From Photobacterium aphoticum (GTDB lineage: Bacteria; Pseudomonadota; Gammaproteobacteria; Enterobacterales; Vibrionaceae): 64,000 nt of DNA. The DNA lies in contig NZ_LDOV01000031.1 of the NCBI RefSeq assembly GCF_001029435.1, positions 1 to 64,000 of the forward strand. Direction: 5' to 3'. The notes beneath the pieces are model-generated. The model was given only the letters and a program-made list of their open reading frames with translations, was not told the DNA's origin and searched no databases. Shown in pieces: positions 9,707 to 18,494 of this stretch. How positions within the stretch are numbered: position 1 is the stretch's first letter; each line of letters starts with the position of its first letter. The translations under genes were made by a program, and so were the position numbers.

Positions 9707-10054
9707 ATGAAAAATGTATTTGCTGCGATGGGATTAGCGTTACTGATGGGGATGGCGACGCCGGGTATGGCGGCGGAGAAAGCGGCAGAGCCCGTAACGG
9801 CAGCCGTCGAAAAAGCGGTAAAAGAAAGTACGAAAGTTGATAGCCATGAAGGCATCGTGATCACCGTGAACATCAATACCGCAAATGCAGAAGAACTGGA
9901 CAAATTGCTGCTGGGTGTTGGGCCGGATAAGGCCGCCAAAATTATTGAGTATCGTCAGGCGAATGGCTTTTTTGATACACCAGAAGCACTGTCAAACGTC
10001 AAAGGGATCGGTGCGGCTACAGTGGAAAAGAACCGTGAGCGCATTCAGTTATAA
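9707..10054 (+). CDS. ComEA-like secreted helix-hairpin-helix DNA-binding protein
   Basis: A 115-residue protein with a signal peptide (cleavage likely after AMA at residue 22), an Ala/Glu/Lys-rich linker, and a C-terminal double helix-hairpin-helix of the ComEA family (NINTANAEELDKLLLGVG, then LSNVKGIGAATVEKNR). It corresponds to E. coli YbaV, which also follows ppiD. In Vibrio cholerae the periplasmic ComEA binds incoming DNA and pulls it through the outer membrane. A competence role here is inferred from family and location only. Confidence 0.85.
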   Translation: MKNVFAAMGLALLMGMATPGMAAEKAAEPVTAAVEKAVKESTKVDSHEGIVITVNINTANAEELDKLLLGVGPDKAAKIIEYRQANGFFDTPEALSNVKGIGAATVEKNRERIQL

Positions 10055-10086
10055 ACTGAGCACGCTGAGCGTTAATGAATACACGG

Positions 10087-10113
10087 AAAAGAGCGCATCA
10101 CGCGCTCTTTTTG
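10087..10113. terminator. Bidirectional terminator between comEA-like gene and rhombosortase
   Basis: GAGCGC (10091-10096) pairs with GCGCTC (10102-10107), with four As before and five Ts after, between two converging genes. Confidence 0.75.
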
Positions 10114-10117
10114 TCTT

Positions 10118-10675
10118 TTAGCGAGAGCGGATTTTGTGCCAGATCAGAGGAAGTATCGCTAACAGTACGCCGCCGATGAGTCCGGCAAGATGCGCTTCGG
10201 TTGCCACCCGCGCCTGAATCAAGTTCGCTGAAAGGGCTGATGCGCCAAAGATCTGCTCGTGTAAGACTTTCAGGATAATGCCAGCCAGCATGACGTAGCC
10301 CAATTTATCTTTGGCGGTGATATCTCGGCAGGCTCCCCATGCGAACAGTCCATGCAGCACGCCGGATAAGCCCGCATAATTGTGCATGGGTGAGCCCAGC
10401 AGGCAGATCCCGACAAATAACGATAAGCTGAGCAATACGGTTGTCAGGCGCATCGCCGTTAAATGGGCACGAAAGATAAAGGTAATGATTGCCAAGGCCA
10501 CTGTGTTCATTATCATGTGGGGCCAATTGGTGTGGGTGAAGTTACCGGTGATCAGCCGCCACACCTCTCCATGCGCAATGGCATCCCGTTGCCAGAACAG
10601 CGCAGGCTCTATCGCAGGCAATTGTGCAAGGGCGATCAGAGCGACAATAAGAATGACAGAGAAACGAATAGACAA
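10118..10675 (-). CDS. rrtA: Rhombosortase, rhomboid-family intramembrane serine protease
   Basis: Rhomboid protease of the rhombosortase clade, which cleaves proteins bearing a C-terminal GlyGly-CTERM tail so that they can be released or re-anchored. About 185 residues and five to six membrane segments. The catalytic pair is Ser104 in GLSGVLHG and His162 in EAHLAGLIGG (numbering from the TTG start); WRLITGNFTHTNWPHMIMN is the family's N-terminal motif. I chose the TTG at 10675, which has GAGG just upstream; a GTG at 10681 is possible. It starts back to back with the DTW gene. In V. cholerae the equivalent protease (VC1981) acts on type II-secreted substrates. Confidence 0.85.
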   Translation of the reverse strand: MSIRFSVILIVALIALAQLPAIEPALFWQRDAIAHGEVWRLITGNFTHTNWPHMIMNTVALAIITFIFRAHLTAMRLTTVLLSLSLFVGICLLGSPMHNYAGLSGVLHGLFAWGACRDITAKDKLGYVMLAGIILKVLHEQIFGASALSANLIQARVATEAHLAGLIGGVLLAILPLIWHKIRSR

Positions 10676-10685
10676 GGCCACCTCG

Positions 10686-11345
10686 ATGAGTCGATATTGT
10701 GAACAGTGCGGAAAAGCCAAGCCAGCATGTATTTGTGGCTGGATCCAAGTGATTGATGCTAAAACCGAACTGTGGATTTTACAACACCCTTCAGAGGTTA
10801 AACGTGCCATCGGTACGGCCCGTATCCTGACCTTGTCGTTACCCAATGCCAAACTGTGGGTCGGAGAGGACTTCTCAGATCATGACGCCATCAATCAACT
10901 GCTAGCCGATCCACAGCGAGAAGCCTGGGTCATTTACCCGGGTGAAGACGCCACGCCCATCTCGCAGTTAGCGCAAGGGGTAGCGGCATCGAATACCACA
11001 CCATCAACTGAAACAGGCGACGTGGGTAAAGCCAAAATCCGTACGCTGATCCTGCTTGATGGTACCTGGAAGAAAGCCTACAAAATGTGGCAACTCTCCG
11101 AGAACCTGCATGGGTTACCGACGGTCGCATTAGATAACGCCGATAACGGTAATTATCGCATCCGTAAGTCACCGAAGGCGCAAGGGGTCTCAACTGTTGA
11201 AGCCGGATACTTAGCCCTGATCGCCTTAGAAGGGCCGGAGAGCGAAACCCGCTTTGCTCCCCTTCTGGATGTGTTCAACAAGATGATTGAATACCAAATT
11301 CAGCAAATGCCGGCCGGGGTGTTTGAGAAGAATTATTTGTCGTAG
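10686..11345 (+). CDS. DTW-domain protein, probable tRNA aminocarboxypropyltransferase
   Basis: DTW-domain enzymes such as E. coli TapT/YfiP transfer the 3-amino-3-carboxypropyl group from S-adenosylmethionine to tRNA uridine. This one has 219 residues. It has an N-terminal Cys cluster (Cys5, Cys8, Cys15, Cys17) that could bind zinc and the DTW-type motif as DGTW at 125-128 in a segment ending KKAYKMW. The ATG at 10686 lies only about 10 bases from the divergent rhombosortase start, so its promoter must lie inside that gene. It may be a paralogue of TapT with a different tRNA position as target. Confidence 0.8.
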   Translation: MSRYCEQCGKAKPACICGWIQVIDAKTELWILQHPSEVKRAIGTARILTLSLPNAKLWVGEDFSDHDAINQLLADPQREAWVIYPGEDATPISQLAQGVAASNTTPSTETGDVGKAKIRTLILLDGTWKKAYKMWQLSENLHGLPTVALDNADNGNYRIRKSPKAQGVSTVEAGYLALIALEGPESETRFAPLLDVFNKMIEYQIQQMPAGVFEKNYLS

Positions 11346-11364
11346 GGGGAGTGCAGGGCAAAGA

Positions 11365-11426
11365 TGGTCCTGTGGTCCTGTGGTCCTGTGGTCCTGTGGT
11401 CCTGTGGTCCTGTGGTCCTGTGGTCC
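11365..11426. repeat. Octamer tandem repeat array, unit TGGTCCTG (reverse complement of ACCACAGG phase)
   Basis: 7.75 perfect copies of an 8-base unit begin 20 bases after the DTW gene stop codon. On the opposite strand the unit is ACCACAGG, one base different from the array at 14-109 (ACCACAGC). An open frame crosses it by chance on the plus strand but overlaps real genes. Confidence 0.95.
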
Positions 11427-11445
11427 GAATTCTATCCCCTTTAGC

Positions 11446-11478
11446 AAAAAGAGCAGGTACTTTCGCACTTGCTCTTTC
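11446..11478 (-). terminator. Terminator downstream of the dGTPase gene
   Basis: AAAGAGCAGGT (11448-11458) and ACTTGCTCTTT (11467-11477) form an 11-base-pair stem. Read on the minus strand it ends in five Ts. It lies between converging genes and could also serve the DTW gene. Confidence 0.65.
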
Positions 11479-11523
11479 CATAGAACCTTAGGGCCAAAGG
11501 GCCGCTCTTGCTTTTCCGCTCAT

Positions 11524-12900
11524 CTAAAACTGCCCATCCAAACCAACACCTGTCGCGGCGGTTGGGTGGAACAGGGTGCTATACAAACGCTGGGCAAAGC
11601 CGTCGGTCATGCTGGAAATATAATCGGCAATCACGCGGTGGGCGTTGTCGCCCTGCTCGTGGGCAGTACGCCAGCGCTCGCGGGTGTGTTCGGGCAGCAG
11701 TCGCTCAGGATCAGCGGCAAAGGCTTCAAACAGTTCCATTACCAACTGCTGACCCTTGTATTCCAGTAATTGAATGGCGGGCTTTTGCACGACGTACAGG
11801 CTGACAAACTGCTTGAGCACGTTTAACACCTGCTCCATGGGTTCACTCAAAAACGCGTTCCACTGTAACAGTGGGCTGTCGAAGGCATCCACACCGTTTT
11901 GCAGTGTAGGGGCAATGTGAATCGACGTCAGCAAGGCGTTAACCATCGCGCCAATCGCATCTTTTCGTTCATGATGGGTGCCAAATAACTGATCACTGAG
12001 CAGCGAAATGCGCTCTTCAATCCACGGCTCACCACAATCAGCCAGTTTGCTGGCGACCGCTTCCTGCCATTGTTCGCGGGTGACAATCCCCATCACAATG
12101 GCATCTTCCAAATCATGCACGCCGTAAGCGATGTCATCGGCCAGTTCCATGATGGAGCAATCCAGCGATTTAAAGCGCGTTTTGAGATGCTCCGTCGCAC
12201 AGTGACGTTCCGCCCGCATGGTGCTAAAGAGCGCACGGTCATGCTCACTCAGTGGCGCCAGTACCCAGTCAAAGGTATCGCTGTCATCGCTGTAAATGCC
12301 TTTGGCCGGATGCCAGTCTTTGGCTTTCAGGTGACGGAAGTTAGCCACATCCGAAGGTTGTTCGGTCGCTCGGGTGTCATTGATGAAGGCTGGGTATTTC
12401 AGTAGCCCCAGCAATGTGCGGCGTGACAAGTTCATGCCAAACTGCTCGGTGTATGGCTCAAGGTGGCTGACAATGCGGAATGTCTGGGCATTGCCTTCAA
12501 AGCCGCCGTGATGACGCATCATGTAATTCAAGGCCACTTCACCACCATGACCAAACGGCGGATGACCAATGTCGTGCGCCAAGCACAGGCTTTCCATCAG
12601 GCTGGTGGACGGCAGTAAATCACGAAAATCCGGTTGATTGATTTTCAGTTGGGCAACAATGCCGGTACCAATTTGTGAGGCTTCCAGCGAGTGGGTCAGG
12701 CGGGTGCGATAGAAGTCGTGGTGTCCGGCGCCGTGCACTTGTGTTTTTGCCTGAAGGCGACGAAACGCGGCAGAGTGCAGAATGCGGGCACGGTCGCGTT
12801 GAAAGGCAGAGCGGTGATCGTTACGCCGCTCTTTTTGTTCATTGCTTTTGCGGGCTTCCCATAGACTGTGGAAATCCGGCTCAAGAGTAAAAGAAGGCAT
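11524..12900 (-). CDS. dgt: HD-domain deoxyguanosinetriphosphate triphosphohydrolase-like protein
   Basis: Member of the dGTPase family, which removes triphosphate from dNTPs. It has 458 residues. Metal-binding HD residues are visible at His70 and His109-Asp110, with HPPFGHGG following at 113-120 and a later helix [15 protein letters not shown] providing the distal Asp. This is the shorter, dGTPase-like type rather than E. coli Dgt (about 505 residues), so substrate preference is uncertain. Its ATG overlaps the yfbR stop (TAATG), implying coupled translation and a shared role in deoxynucleotide pool control. Confidence 0.88.
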   Translation of the reverse strand: MPSFTLEPDFHSLWEARKSNEQKERRNDHRSAFQRDRARILHSAAFRRLQAKTQVHGAGHHDFYRTRLTHSLEASQIGTGIVAQLKINQPDFRDLLPSTSLMESLCLAHDIGHPPFGHGGEVALNYMMRHHGGFEGNAQTFRIVSHLEPYTEQFGMNLSRRTLLGLLKYPAFINDTRATEQPSDVANFRHLKAKDWHPAKGIYSDDSDTFDWVLAPLSEHDRALFSTMRAERHCATEHLKTRFKSLDCSIMELADDIAYGVHDLEDAIVMGIVTREQWQEAVASKLADCGEPWIEERISLLSDQLFGTHHERKDAIGAMVNALLTSIHIAPTLQNGVDAFDSPLLQWNAFLSEPMEQVLNVLKQFVSLYVVQKPAIQLLEYKGQQLVMELFEAFAADPERLLPEHTRERWRTAHEQGDNAHRVIADYISSMTDGFAQRLYSTLFHPTAATGVGLDGQF

Positions 12901-13484
12901 TAGCTGATTTCATCCAAGGTCAGGTTGAAGCTGTCGACAAACGTAGCAAGGAAATATTCCATCTCCGGGGTTGAGCGTTCAGCCAGCGTGTTATCGAGGT
13001 TTTTCTTGGCAGAGGTAAATTCATGGTTGCCCACGCTCAACTCTTCGAGGCATTTCAGGTAGGCACACAGGCTGTCTGCCTGTTTGACGATGGCATAGTC
13101 GTCCGGATCAATGCAGTGGCTGTCGAGAAGGGGAGCGTAATCGTCACGGAATTCTTCCGGCAGCATCGACAGCAATTTTTGTTCAGCAGCCAGCTCAATC
13201 TTTTTGTATTCCTGCGCGATAGCCGGATTGTAATACTTGATAGGGGTGGGCATATCACCGGTCAGTACTTCGCTGCAGTCATGGAACATGCCCAGCAGGG
13301 CGATACGCTCGGGGTTGGTGTTGCCGCCAAACTTACGGTTTTTGATCAGGGCTAACGCATGGGCGACAAAGGCCACCTGCAAGCTGTGTTCAGAGATGTT
13401 TTCCGTTTCCACACAGCGCATTAACGGCCAGCGTTGGATCAGCTTCATGCGGGCGAGATGGGCGAAAAAATGGCTTTGTTTCAT
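12900..13484 (-). CDS. yfbR: 5'-deoxynucleotidase YfbR
   Basis: HD-domain phosphohydrolase that dephosphorylates deoxynucleoside 5'-monophosphates. It has 194 residues (E. coli 199). Active-site residues are in place: His33, His68, Asp69, Glu72 and Asp77, and a later Asp in KQADS. It is the first gene of a two-gene unit with the dGTPase-like gene. In E. coli yfbR lies beside alaA, as it does here, but without the dGTPase partner. Confidence 0.93.
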   Translation of the reverse strand: MKQSHFFAHLARMKLIQRWPLMRCVETENISEHSLQVAFVAHALALIKNRKFGGNTNPERIALLGMFHDCSEVLTGDMPTPIKYYNPAIAQEYKKIELAAEQKLLSMLPEEFRDDYAPLLDSHCIDPDDYAIVKQADSLCAYLKCLEELSVGNHEFTSAKKNLDNTLAERSTPEMEYFLATFVDSFNLTLDEIS

Positions 13485-13603
13485 TAGGTTGCTCTCAAAA
13501 AAGGTCGAGATACTTCAAGGCAGAAGCAATGTTATAAAGGTAACAGACTTTTGCCGTGACCGAGTACCTCTATTTTTTCCGCATCGCGGGGGGAATAAAC
13601 ACG

Positions 13604-13636
13604 TACAAAAAAGCCCCAGTCATAAGACTGAGGCTG
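13604..13636 (-). terminator. Terminator downstream of alaA
   Basis: On the minus strand AGCCTCAGTC (13635-13626) pairs with GACTGGGGCT around TTAT and continues into six Ts. Confidence 0.85.
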
Positions 13637-13654
13637 TGTGTTTGCTTGCGGTGA

Positions 13655-14869
13655 TTACTGACGGTAAGAGTGCAGGAAGCGCTCTAGTCGGCCCATGGCC
13701 AATTCTAAATCGTCGACACGCGGCAGGGTCACAATACGGAAGTGATCCGGCTCTTTCCAGTTAAAGCCCGTTCCGTGCACGATCAGCACTTTCTCTTGCT
13801 GCAGGAAGTCCAGTGCCATACGCTGATCATCAACGATGTTGAACTTCTTCTGATCCAGTTTCGGGAACAGGTACAGCGCGCCTTTCGGTTTCACACAGGA
13901 CACACCCGGGATCGACGTCAGCAAGTCGTACGCTTTATCACGTTGCTCCAGCAAACGGCCGCCCGGCAGGATCAGTTCGTTAATGCTCTGGTAGCCGCCC
14001 AATGCGGTTTGGATGGCGTGCTGCATCGGTACGTTAGCACACAGACGCATAGACGACAGCATCTCCAAGCCTTCGATGTAGCCTTTGGCCGGCAGTTTCG
14101 GGCCAGACAGCATCATCCAACCCGCACGGAAACCACACACGCGGTACGACTTGGACAGACCGTTGAAGGTAATACAGAATACATCCGGTGCCAGTGGGGC
14201 GATGGATGTGTGCTGTGCGCCTTCATACAAAATTTTGTCGTAGATCTCATCAGCAAAGATGATCAGCTTGTGCTGACGGGCTATTTCTACCACTTCTAAC
14301 AAGAAGTCACGGCTATATACCGCACCGGTCGGGTTGTTCGGGTTGATCAGTACAATACCACGAGTGTTCGGGGTGATTTTGCTGCGAATATCATCCAGAT
14401 CCGGATACCAGTCAGACTGCTCATCACAGGTGTAATGCACGGCGTTACCGCCAGACAGAGATACCGCTGCCGTCCACAGTGGGTAATCCGGAGACGGCAC
14501 CAAAATTTCATCGTTGTTGTCGAGCAAAGCCTGCATCGCCATCACGATCAATTCAGAGACCCCGTTACCGATGTACACATCTTCCACATCGATATCCAGC
14601 ATGCCGCGTTTCTGGTAATGCTGCACAACCGCTTTACGGGCAGAGTAGATACCTTTGGAGTCACAGTAACCCTGTGAGGTCGGCAGGTTGCGGATCACGT
14701 CAACCAGGATTTCATCAGGGGCATCGAAGCCAAACGGAGCCGGGTTGCCAATGTTAAGTTTGAGGATTTTCTGTCCTTCTTCTTCCATGCGTTTGGCATG
14801 TTTCAGAACGGGACCTCGAATGTCGTAGCAGACATTATTGAGTTTTGATGACATCCCGATGTTGTGCAT
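13655..14869 (-). CDS. alaA: Glutamate-pyruvate aminotransferase AlaA
   Basis: PLP-dependent class I aminotransferase, the main alanine-forming transaminase in E. coli. It has 404 residues. The Schiff-base lysine is Lys240 in FNGLSKSYRVCGFRAGW, the same number as in E. coli. PNNPTGAVY at about 177-185 and FADEIYDKIL at about 205-214 are fold landmarks. The ATG at 14869 has AGGA upstream; a second ATG five codons in is possible. Confidence 0.95.
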   Translation of the reverse strand: MHNIGMSSKLNNVCYDIRGPVLKHAKRMEEEGQKILKLNIGNPAPFGFDAPDEILVDVIRNLPTSQGYCDSKGIYSARKAVVQHYQKRGMLDIDVEDVYIGNGVSELIVMAMQALLDNNDEILVPSPDYPLWTAAVSLSGGNAVHYTCDEQSDWYPDLDDIRSKITPNTRGIVLINPNNPTGAVYSRDFLLEVVEIARQHKLIIFADEIYDKILYEGAQHTSIAPLAPDVFCITFNGLSKSYRVCGFRAGWMMLSGPKLPAKGYIEGLEMLSSMRLCANVPMQHAIQTALGGYQSINELILPGGRLLEQRDKAYDLLTSIPGVSCVKPKGALYLFPKLDQKKFNIVDDQRMALDFLQQEKVLIVHGTGFNWKEPDHFRIVTLPRVDDLELAMGRLERFLHSYRQ

Positions 14870-15441
14870 TTCCTGTAATCCTGATCTGTTTCAAGTGTAT
14901 GACCTCAAATTACACTATAAAACCGTGAAAAATAAACACCCAACAGGAAAAAATAGTGAAAAATAGTTATTTGTATAATTAAATTCTAGATTGGCAGGTT
15001 GATTTCGCTACTGACAGGAAAAAATGAGGGGGGTTTCCCTCTTAACCCAGAATAAAATATTACAATGAAAGGAATTGCTGCGAATTTCAGCGTTCTTTCT
15101 TGCGGCCTAAGCAGCGGTTTGACGCAGGGGATATACTGAGGGATTTAGCGGGATGCGAAGTAAGGCGTTGGACAAAAAGCAGTAAAATATACGTTTGAAG
15201 CATTTGGACATCGTCGTGACAGATAATCACACGATTGTGATGAGATATGAAGATTCGTGTTGAGTCATTACTTTATTAGTCAGAATACGAGTTCTGGGGT
15301 AGAATACCCCATTCATTATGGGGTGGGTGACGGAATCGCCTGTACCACGCCATAAGGGTAGAAATATGCTAAATGATTAGCACTGTTACAATCAGCCAGG
15401 GACGAGCCTTTGAAAGTGCTTAAGAGCTGAGTGAGGTTACC
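14870..15441. other. Long divergent intergenic region alaA-menF
   Basis: 572 bases between divergent genes, unusually long for this compact window. It has an AT-rich alaA-proximal half and a perfect hairpin, ACCCCAT/ATGGGGT with a 5-base loop, at 15306-15324. I find no convincing sigma70 promoter pair and no gene. It must hold the promoters for alaA and for the menaquinone operon. Confidence 0.6.
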
Positions 15442-16758
15442 TTGACCGCGTTACAAAAAGCCGTTGAGTTCTTAATTAATAAAATTCAACAATCTGCAGC
15501 TACAACTCAACGATTAACGGTAAAGCTGGAACTGCCGGCGAACACCGACCTGATAGACTGGATGGAATCTCAACCCTTGTTTCCAAAGTTCTACTGGCAA
15601 TCACGCGATAGCCGGGAAGAAGTGGTTGCACTTGGTCAAATCCGAACCTTTACTGATCCGAAAGCGGCTGAACAGGTACTTGACACTGAACAACGTATCT
15701 GGGGCGGGCGCTCCTTTGACGGTCGTACACACCGAAATCAGCGTTGTTTATCCTCTTTCTTTTTTCTGCCGGTATTAGAAGTCAGCCGTGTTGACGGTGA
15801 CTGGCAACTGGCGGTGAACCTGTCTGACGAACACCGTCAAAAAGTGCTGGATGGACTGGCACAGATCTCCGCTGACAGCGCGGAAGTACCCGCGATCACC
15901 AGTAAAATTCTGGGACGCCGTTACTCACCGGATTTTTCAGGCTGGTCACAGATGATCAGCAACGCGCTGGATGCCATTTCCAACAAAGTGTTTGAGAAAG
16001 TGGTGCTTGCGCGTAAAACCACCCTGACATTGGATGCCCCTGTGTCACCGGCGCAATTGCTAAAAGCCAGCCGCAGCCGTAATCACCACAGCTTTCATTT
16101 CATGATGGCCATGGATGCCAAACATTGTTTTGTCGGGTCGACGCCTGAGCGTTTGTTCTTGCGCCAAGAGCGCGATTTACACACCGAAGCGGTGGCCGGT
16201 ACCACAGGCCGTGGGGCAAACGCAGAAGAAGATGCGAATCTGGCACAATGGCTGCTGGATGATAGCAAAAACCGTTACGAAAACCGCCTGGTGGTGGATG
16301 ACATTGTCAGCCGCTTGGTCCCGCGTTGCAGCAGCATGAATGTGGCGCAGACGCCGGAGCTGATCCAACTGCGCAAAGTGCAGCACCTGAAACGCGGGAT
16401 TGATGCCCAACTGAATGATCAGGTTTACAGTGCCGAGCTGTTGGAAAGCCTGCAACCGACTGCTGCCATTGCCGGATTACCCCGTGATGAGGCACTCGCG
16501 TTCATCAGCGAAAATGAACCGTTTGCCCGAGGCTGGTACAGTGGTGCGGTGGGCTTTTTGAGCGGTAACCGCAGTGAATTCTGCGTGGCGATCCGCAGTG
16601 CCTTGATCATGGACGGTGAAGTCCACCTGTTTGCGGGAGCGGGCATTGTGCCGGGCTCAACGGCAGACAGTGAATGGAAAGAGCTGGATCGTAAAACCTC
16701 AACCTTGTGCAGCCTGCTGGCCAGCGAAGAAGGCGAGTGGGAGCGTAAAACCGCATGA
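15442..16758 (+). CDS. menF: Isochorismate synthase MenF
   Basis: Converts chorismate to isochorismate, the first committed step to menaquinone. It has 438 residues (E. coli 431). The chorismate-binding domain carries the likely catalytic base Lys186 (EKVVLAR) and Glu236 (STPERLF), spaced as in E. coli Lys190/Glu240. The start is TTG at 15442 with GAGG seven bases upstream. It heads the men operon; its stop overlaps the menD start by four bases (ATGA). Confidence 0.95.
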   Translation: MTALQKAVEFLINKIQQSAATTQRLTVKLELPANTDLIDWMESQPLFPKFYWQSRDSREEVVALGQIRTFTDPKAAEQVLDTEQRIWGGRSFDGRTHRNQRCLSSFFFLPVLEVSRVDGDWQLAVNLSDEHRQKVLDGLAQISADSAEVPAITSKILGRRYSPDFSGWSQMISNALDAISNKVFEKVVLARKTTLTLDAPVSPAQLLKASRSRNHHSFHFMMAMDAKHCFVGSTPERLFLRQERDLHTEAVAGTTGRGANAEEDANLAQWLLDDSKNRYENRLVVDDIVSRLVPRCSSMNVAQTPELIQLRKVQHLKRGIDAQLNDQVYSAELLESLQPTAAIAGLPRDEALAFISENEPFARGWYSGAVGFLSGNRSEFCVAIRSALIMDGEVHLFAGAGIVPGSTADSEWKELDRKTSTLCSLLASEEGEWERKTA

Positions 16759-18494
16759 ATGCTGTGATGTCATCATCCAAACTGTATCGTGCCGCCCTGA
16801 ACCAATTGTGGGCGGGTCTGATGCTCGAAGAGCTGACCCGTTTGGGTGTCAAACACATTTGTATTGCGCCGGGTTCGCGCTCGACACCATTAACCTTGGC
16901 TGCCGATCGTAATGACAAGCTGACCATCCATACCCATTTTGATGAACGGGGTCTGGGCTTTATGGCGCTGGGCTTAGCGAAAGCGACCGATGAGCCGGTT
17001 GCGGTGGTGGTGACCTCAGGTACAGCGGTGGCGAACTTGTTGCCGGCGGTGGCAGAAAGTGGCTTAACCGGCGAAAAGCTGGTGCTGCTGACCTCTGACC
17101 GTCCGGATGAATTGATCCAGTGCGGAGCCAATCAGGCCATTCGTCAGCACGGTATTTTCTCTGATCACGTTACGGCGTTTCAGGCTATCCCTTCACCGAC
17201 ATTAGATATTGCCCCAACCTGGTTGGTGTCTACTGTCGATAAAGTCATGTATCAGCAGCACCAGCAGGGTGGCGCGGTACATTTTAACTGTCACTACCCT
17301 GAGCCATTGTATGGCGATGCGGCCGACTTTTCTGAGTACCTTGCACCGCTTGCCCATTGGCAGACGCAGTCACAGCCGTACACCGTCTATCACGATGCGC
17401 GTATGAGTGAGAGCGTTGCGACACCGGCACAATGGCCGGATGTACTGCATGAAAAAGGTGTGATCATCGCCGGTCGATTAGCACCGGATGCCTTTGCCGA
17501 TGTACAAGCCTTGGCGGCGCATTTGGGCTGGCCATTGCTGGCAGATCCGCAAGCCGGTGGCAGCAGTGAATGGGCCGGGTTTGATGTGTGGCTGCAAAAT
17601 GAAGATTGCCGTGCCCAATTGGCACAGGCCAATGTGGTGCTGCAGTTCGGTGGTCGTTTAGTCTCAAAACGTTTAGGCCAATACGTTGATCGTGGTGATT
17701 GGCAGCACTACTGGCTGGTGGACCCATTAGCGGTGCCGCTGGACCCAAGTTTGCGCTGTACCCTGCGTTTGCAGGCACCGGTCAATACCTTTGCCCATGC
17801 CCTGAAAAAAGTGGCACTGGAAGAAACTGTGACACCAGCCGCTTTTGGTTGGGCTGATGCCTTAAAAGGTGCGTCACAGCGTTATTTGTCAGCGGTGAAA
17901 ACCCAATATACGGCGCTGAGCGAGTTAAGCTTGGCGGCGAACATGATGGATTGGGTACCCGAAGAGACCGCATTGTTCTTGGGGAACAGCCTGATTGTCC
18001 GTTTGCTGGACATGTGTGGCACTTTGCCGCACACCGCGACGTTTGCCAACCGTGGCGCGTCAGGTATTGATGGGCTGATTGCGACAGCGGCAGGGGTACA
18101 ACAAGGCCGCAAGCAACCGCTACTGTGTGTGCTGGGCGATACTTCACTGTTATACGATTTAAACTCGCTGGCGCTGTTGCGTGCGAGCAAACAACCGGTC
18201 GTGGTGTTGGTGACCAACAATGACGGCGGCGCGATTTTCGATTTGCTGCCGGTACCCGATGGACAGAAAGACGCCTTGTACCGCATGCCCCATGGCTTAG
18301 ATTTTGTGCATGCAGCAGCCATGTTTGGGTTGCGTTATGTCCGTCCAACCACTCTGGCAGAGGCCGAAATGGCTTGCCGTGAAGGGTTTGCATCGACGGG
18401 GCCGACCTTGATTGAGATTCAAACACCGGCGGGTGAGAGCGGGGAACACCTGAAAGCCTTATTCGCCGAGGTGCGCAATGCGGCTTTACTCTGA
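16755..18494 (+). CDS. menD: MenD, SEPHCHC synthase (thiamine diphosphate enzyme)
   Basis: Condenses isochorismate with 2-oxoglutarate using thiamine diphosphate. It has 579 residues. It has IAPGSRSTPLT near 38-47, the catalytic Glu64 in HFDERGLGF, and a C-terminal cofactor-binding segment from GDTSLLYDLN to NNDGGAIF. Translational overlaps at both ends (menF by 4 bases, menH by 17) point to tight coupling. Confidence 0.96.
   Translation: MNAVMSSSKLYRAALNQLWAGLMLEELTRLGVKHICIAPGSRSTPLTLAADRNDKLTIHTHFDERGLGFMALGLAKATDEPVAVVVTSGTAVANLLPAVAESGLTGEKLVLLTSDRPDELIQCGANQAIRQHGIFSDHVTAFQAIPSPTLDIAPTWLVSTVDKVMYQQHQQGGAVHFNCHYPEPLYGDAADFSEYLAPLAHWQTQSQPYTVYHDARMSESVATPAQWPDVLHEKGVIIAGRLAPDAFADVQALAAHLGWPLLADPQAGGSSEWAGFDVWLQNEDCRAQLAQANVVLQFGGRLVSKRLGQYVDRGDWQHYWLVDPLAVPLDPSLRCTLRLQAPVNTFAHALKKVALEETVTPAAFGWADALKGASQRYLSAVKTQYTALSELSLAANMMDWVPEETALFLGNSLIVRLLDMCGTLPHTATFANRGASGIDGLIATAAGVQQGRKQPLLCVLGDTSLLYDLNSLALLRASKQPVVVLVTNNDGGAIFDLLPVPDGQKDALYRMPHGLDFVHAAAMFGLRYVRPTTLAEAEMACREGFASTGPTLIEIQTPAGESGEHLKALFAEVRNAALL

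Noticed and set aside
11287..11769. 160-codon plus-strand frame through the second octamer array
   Set aside because: It overlaps the DTW gene and the dgt gene on the other strand out of frame; the repeat keeps it open.
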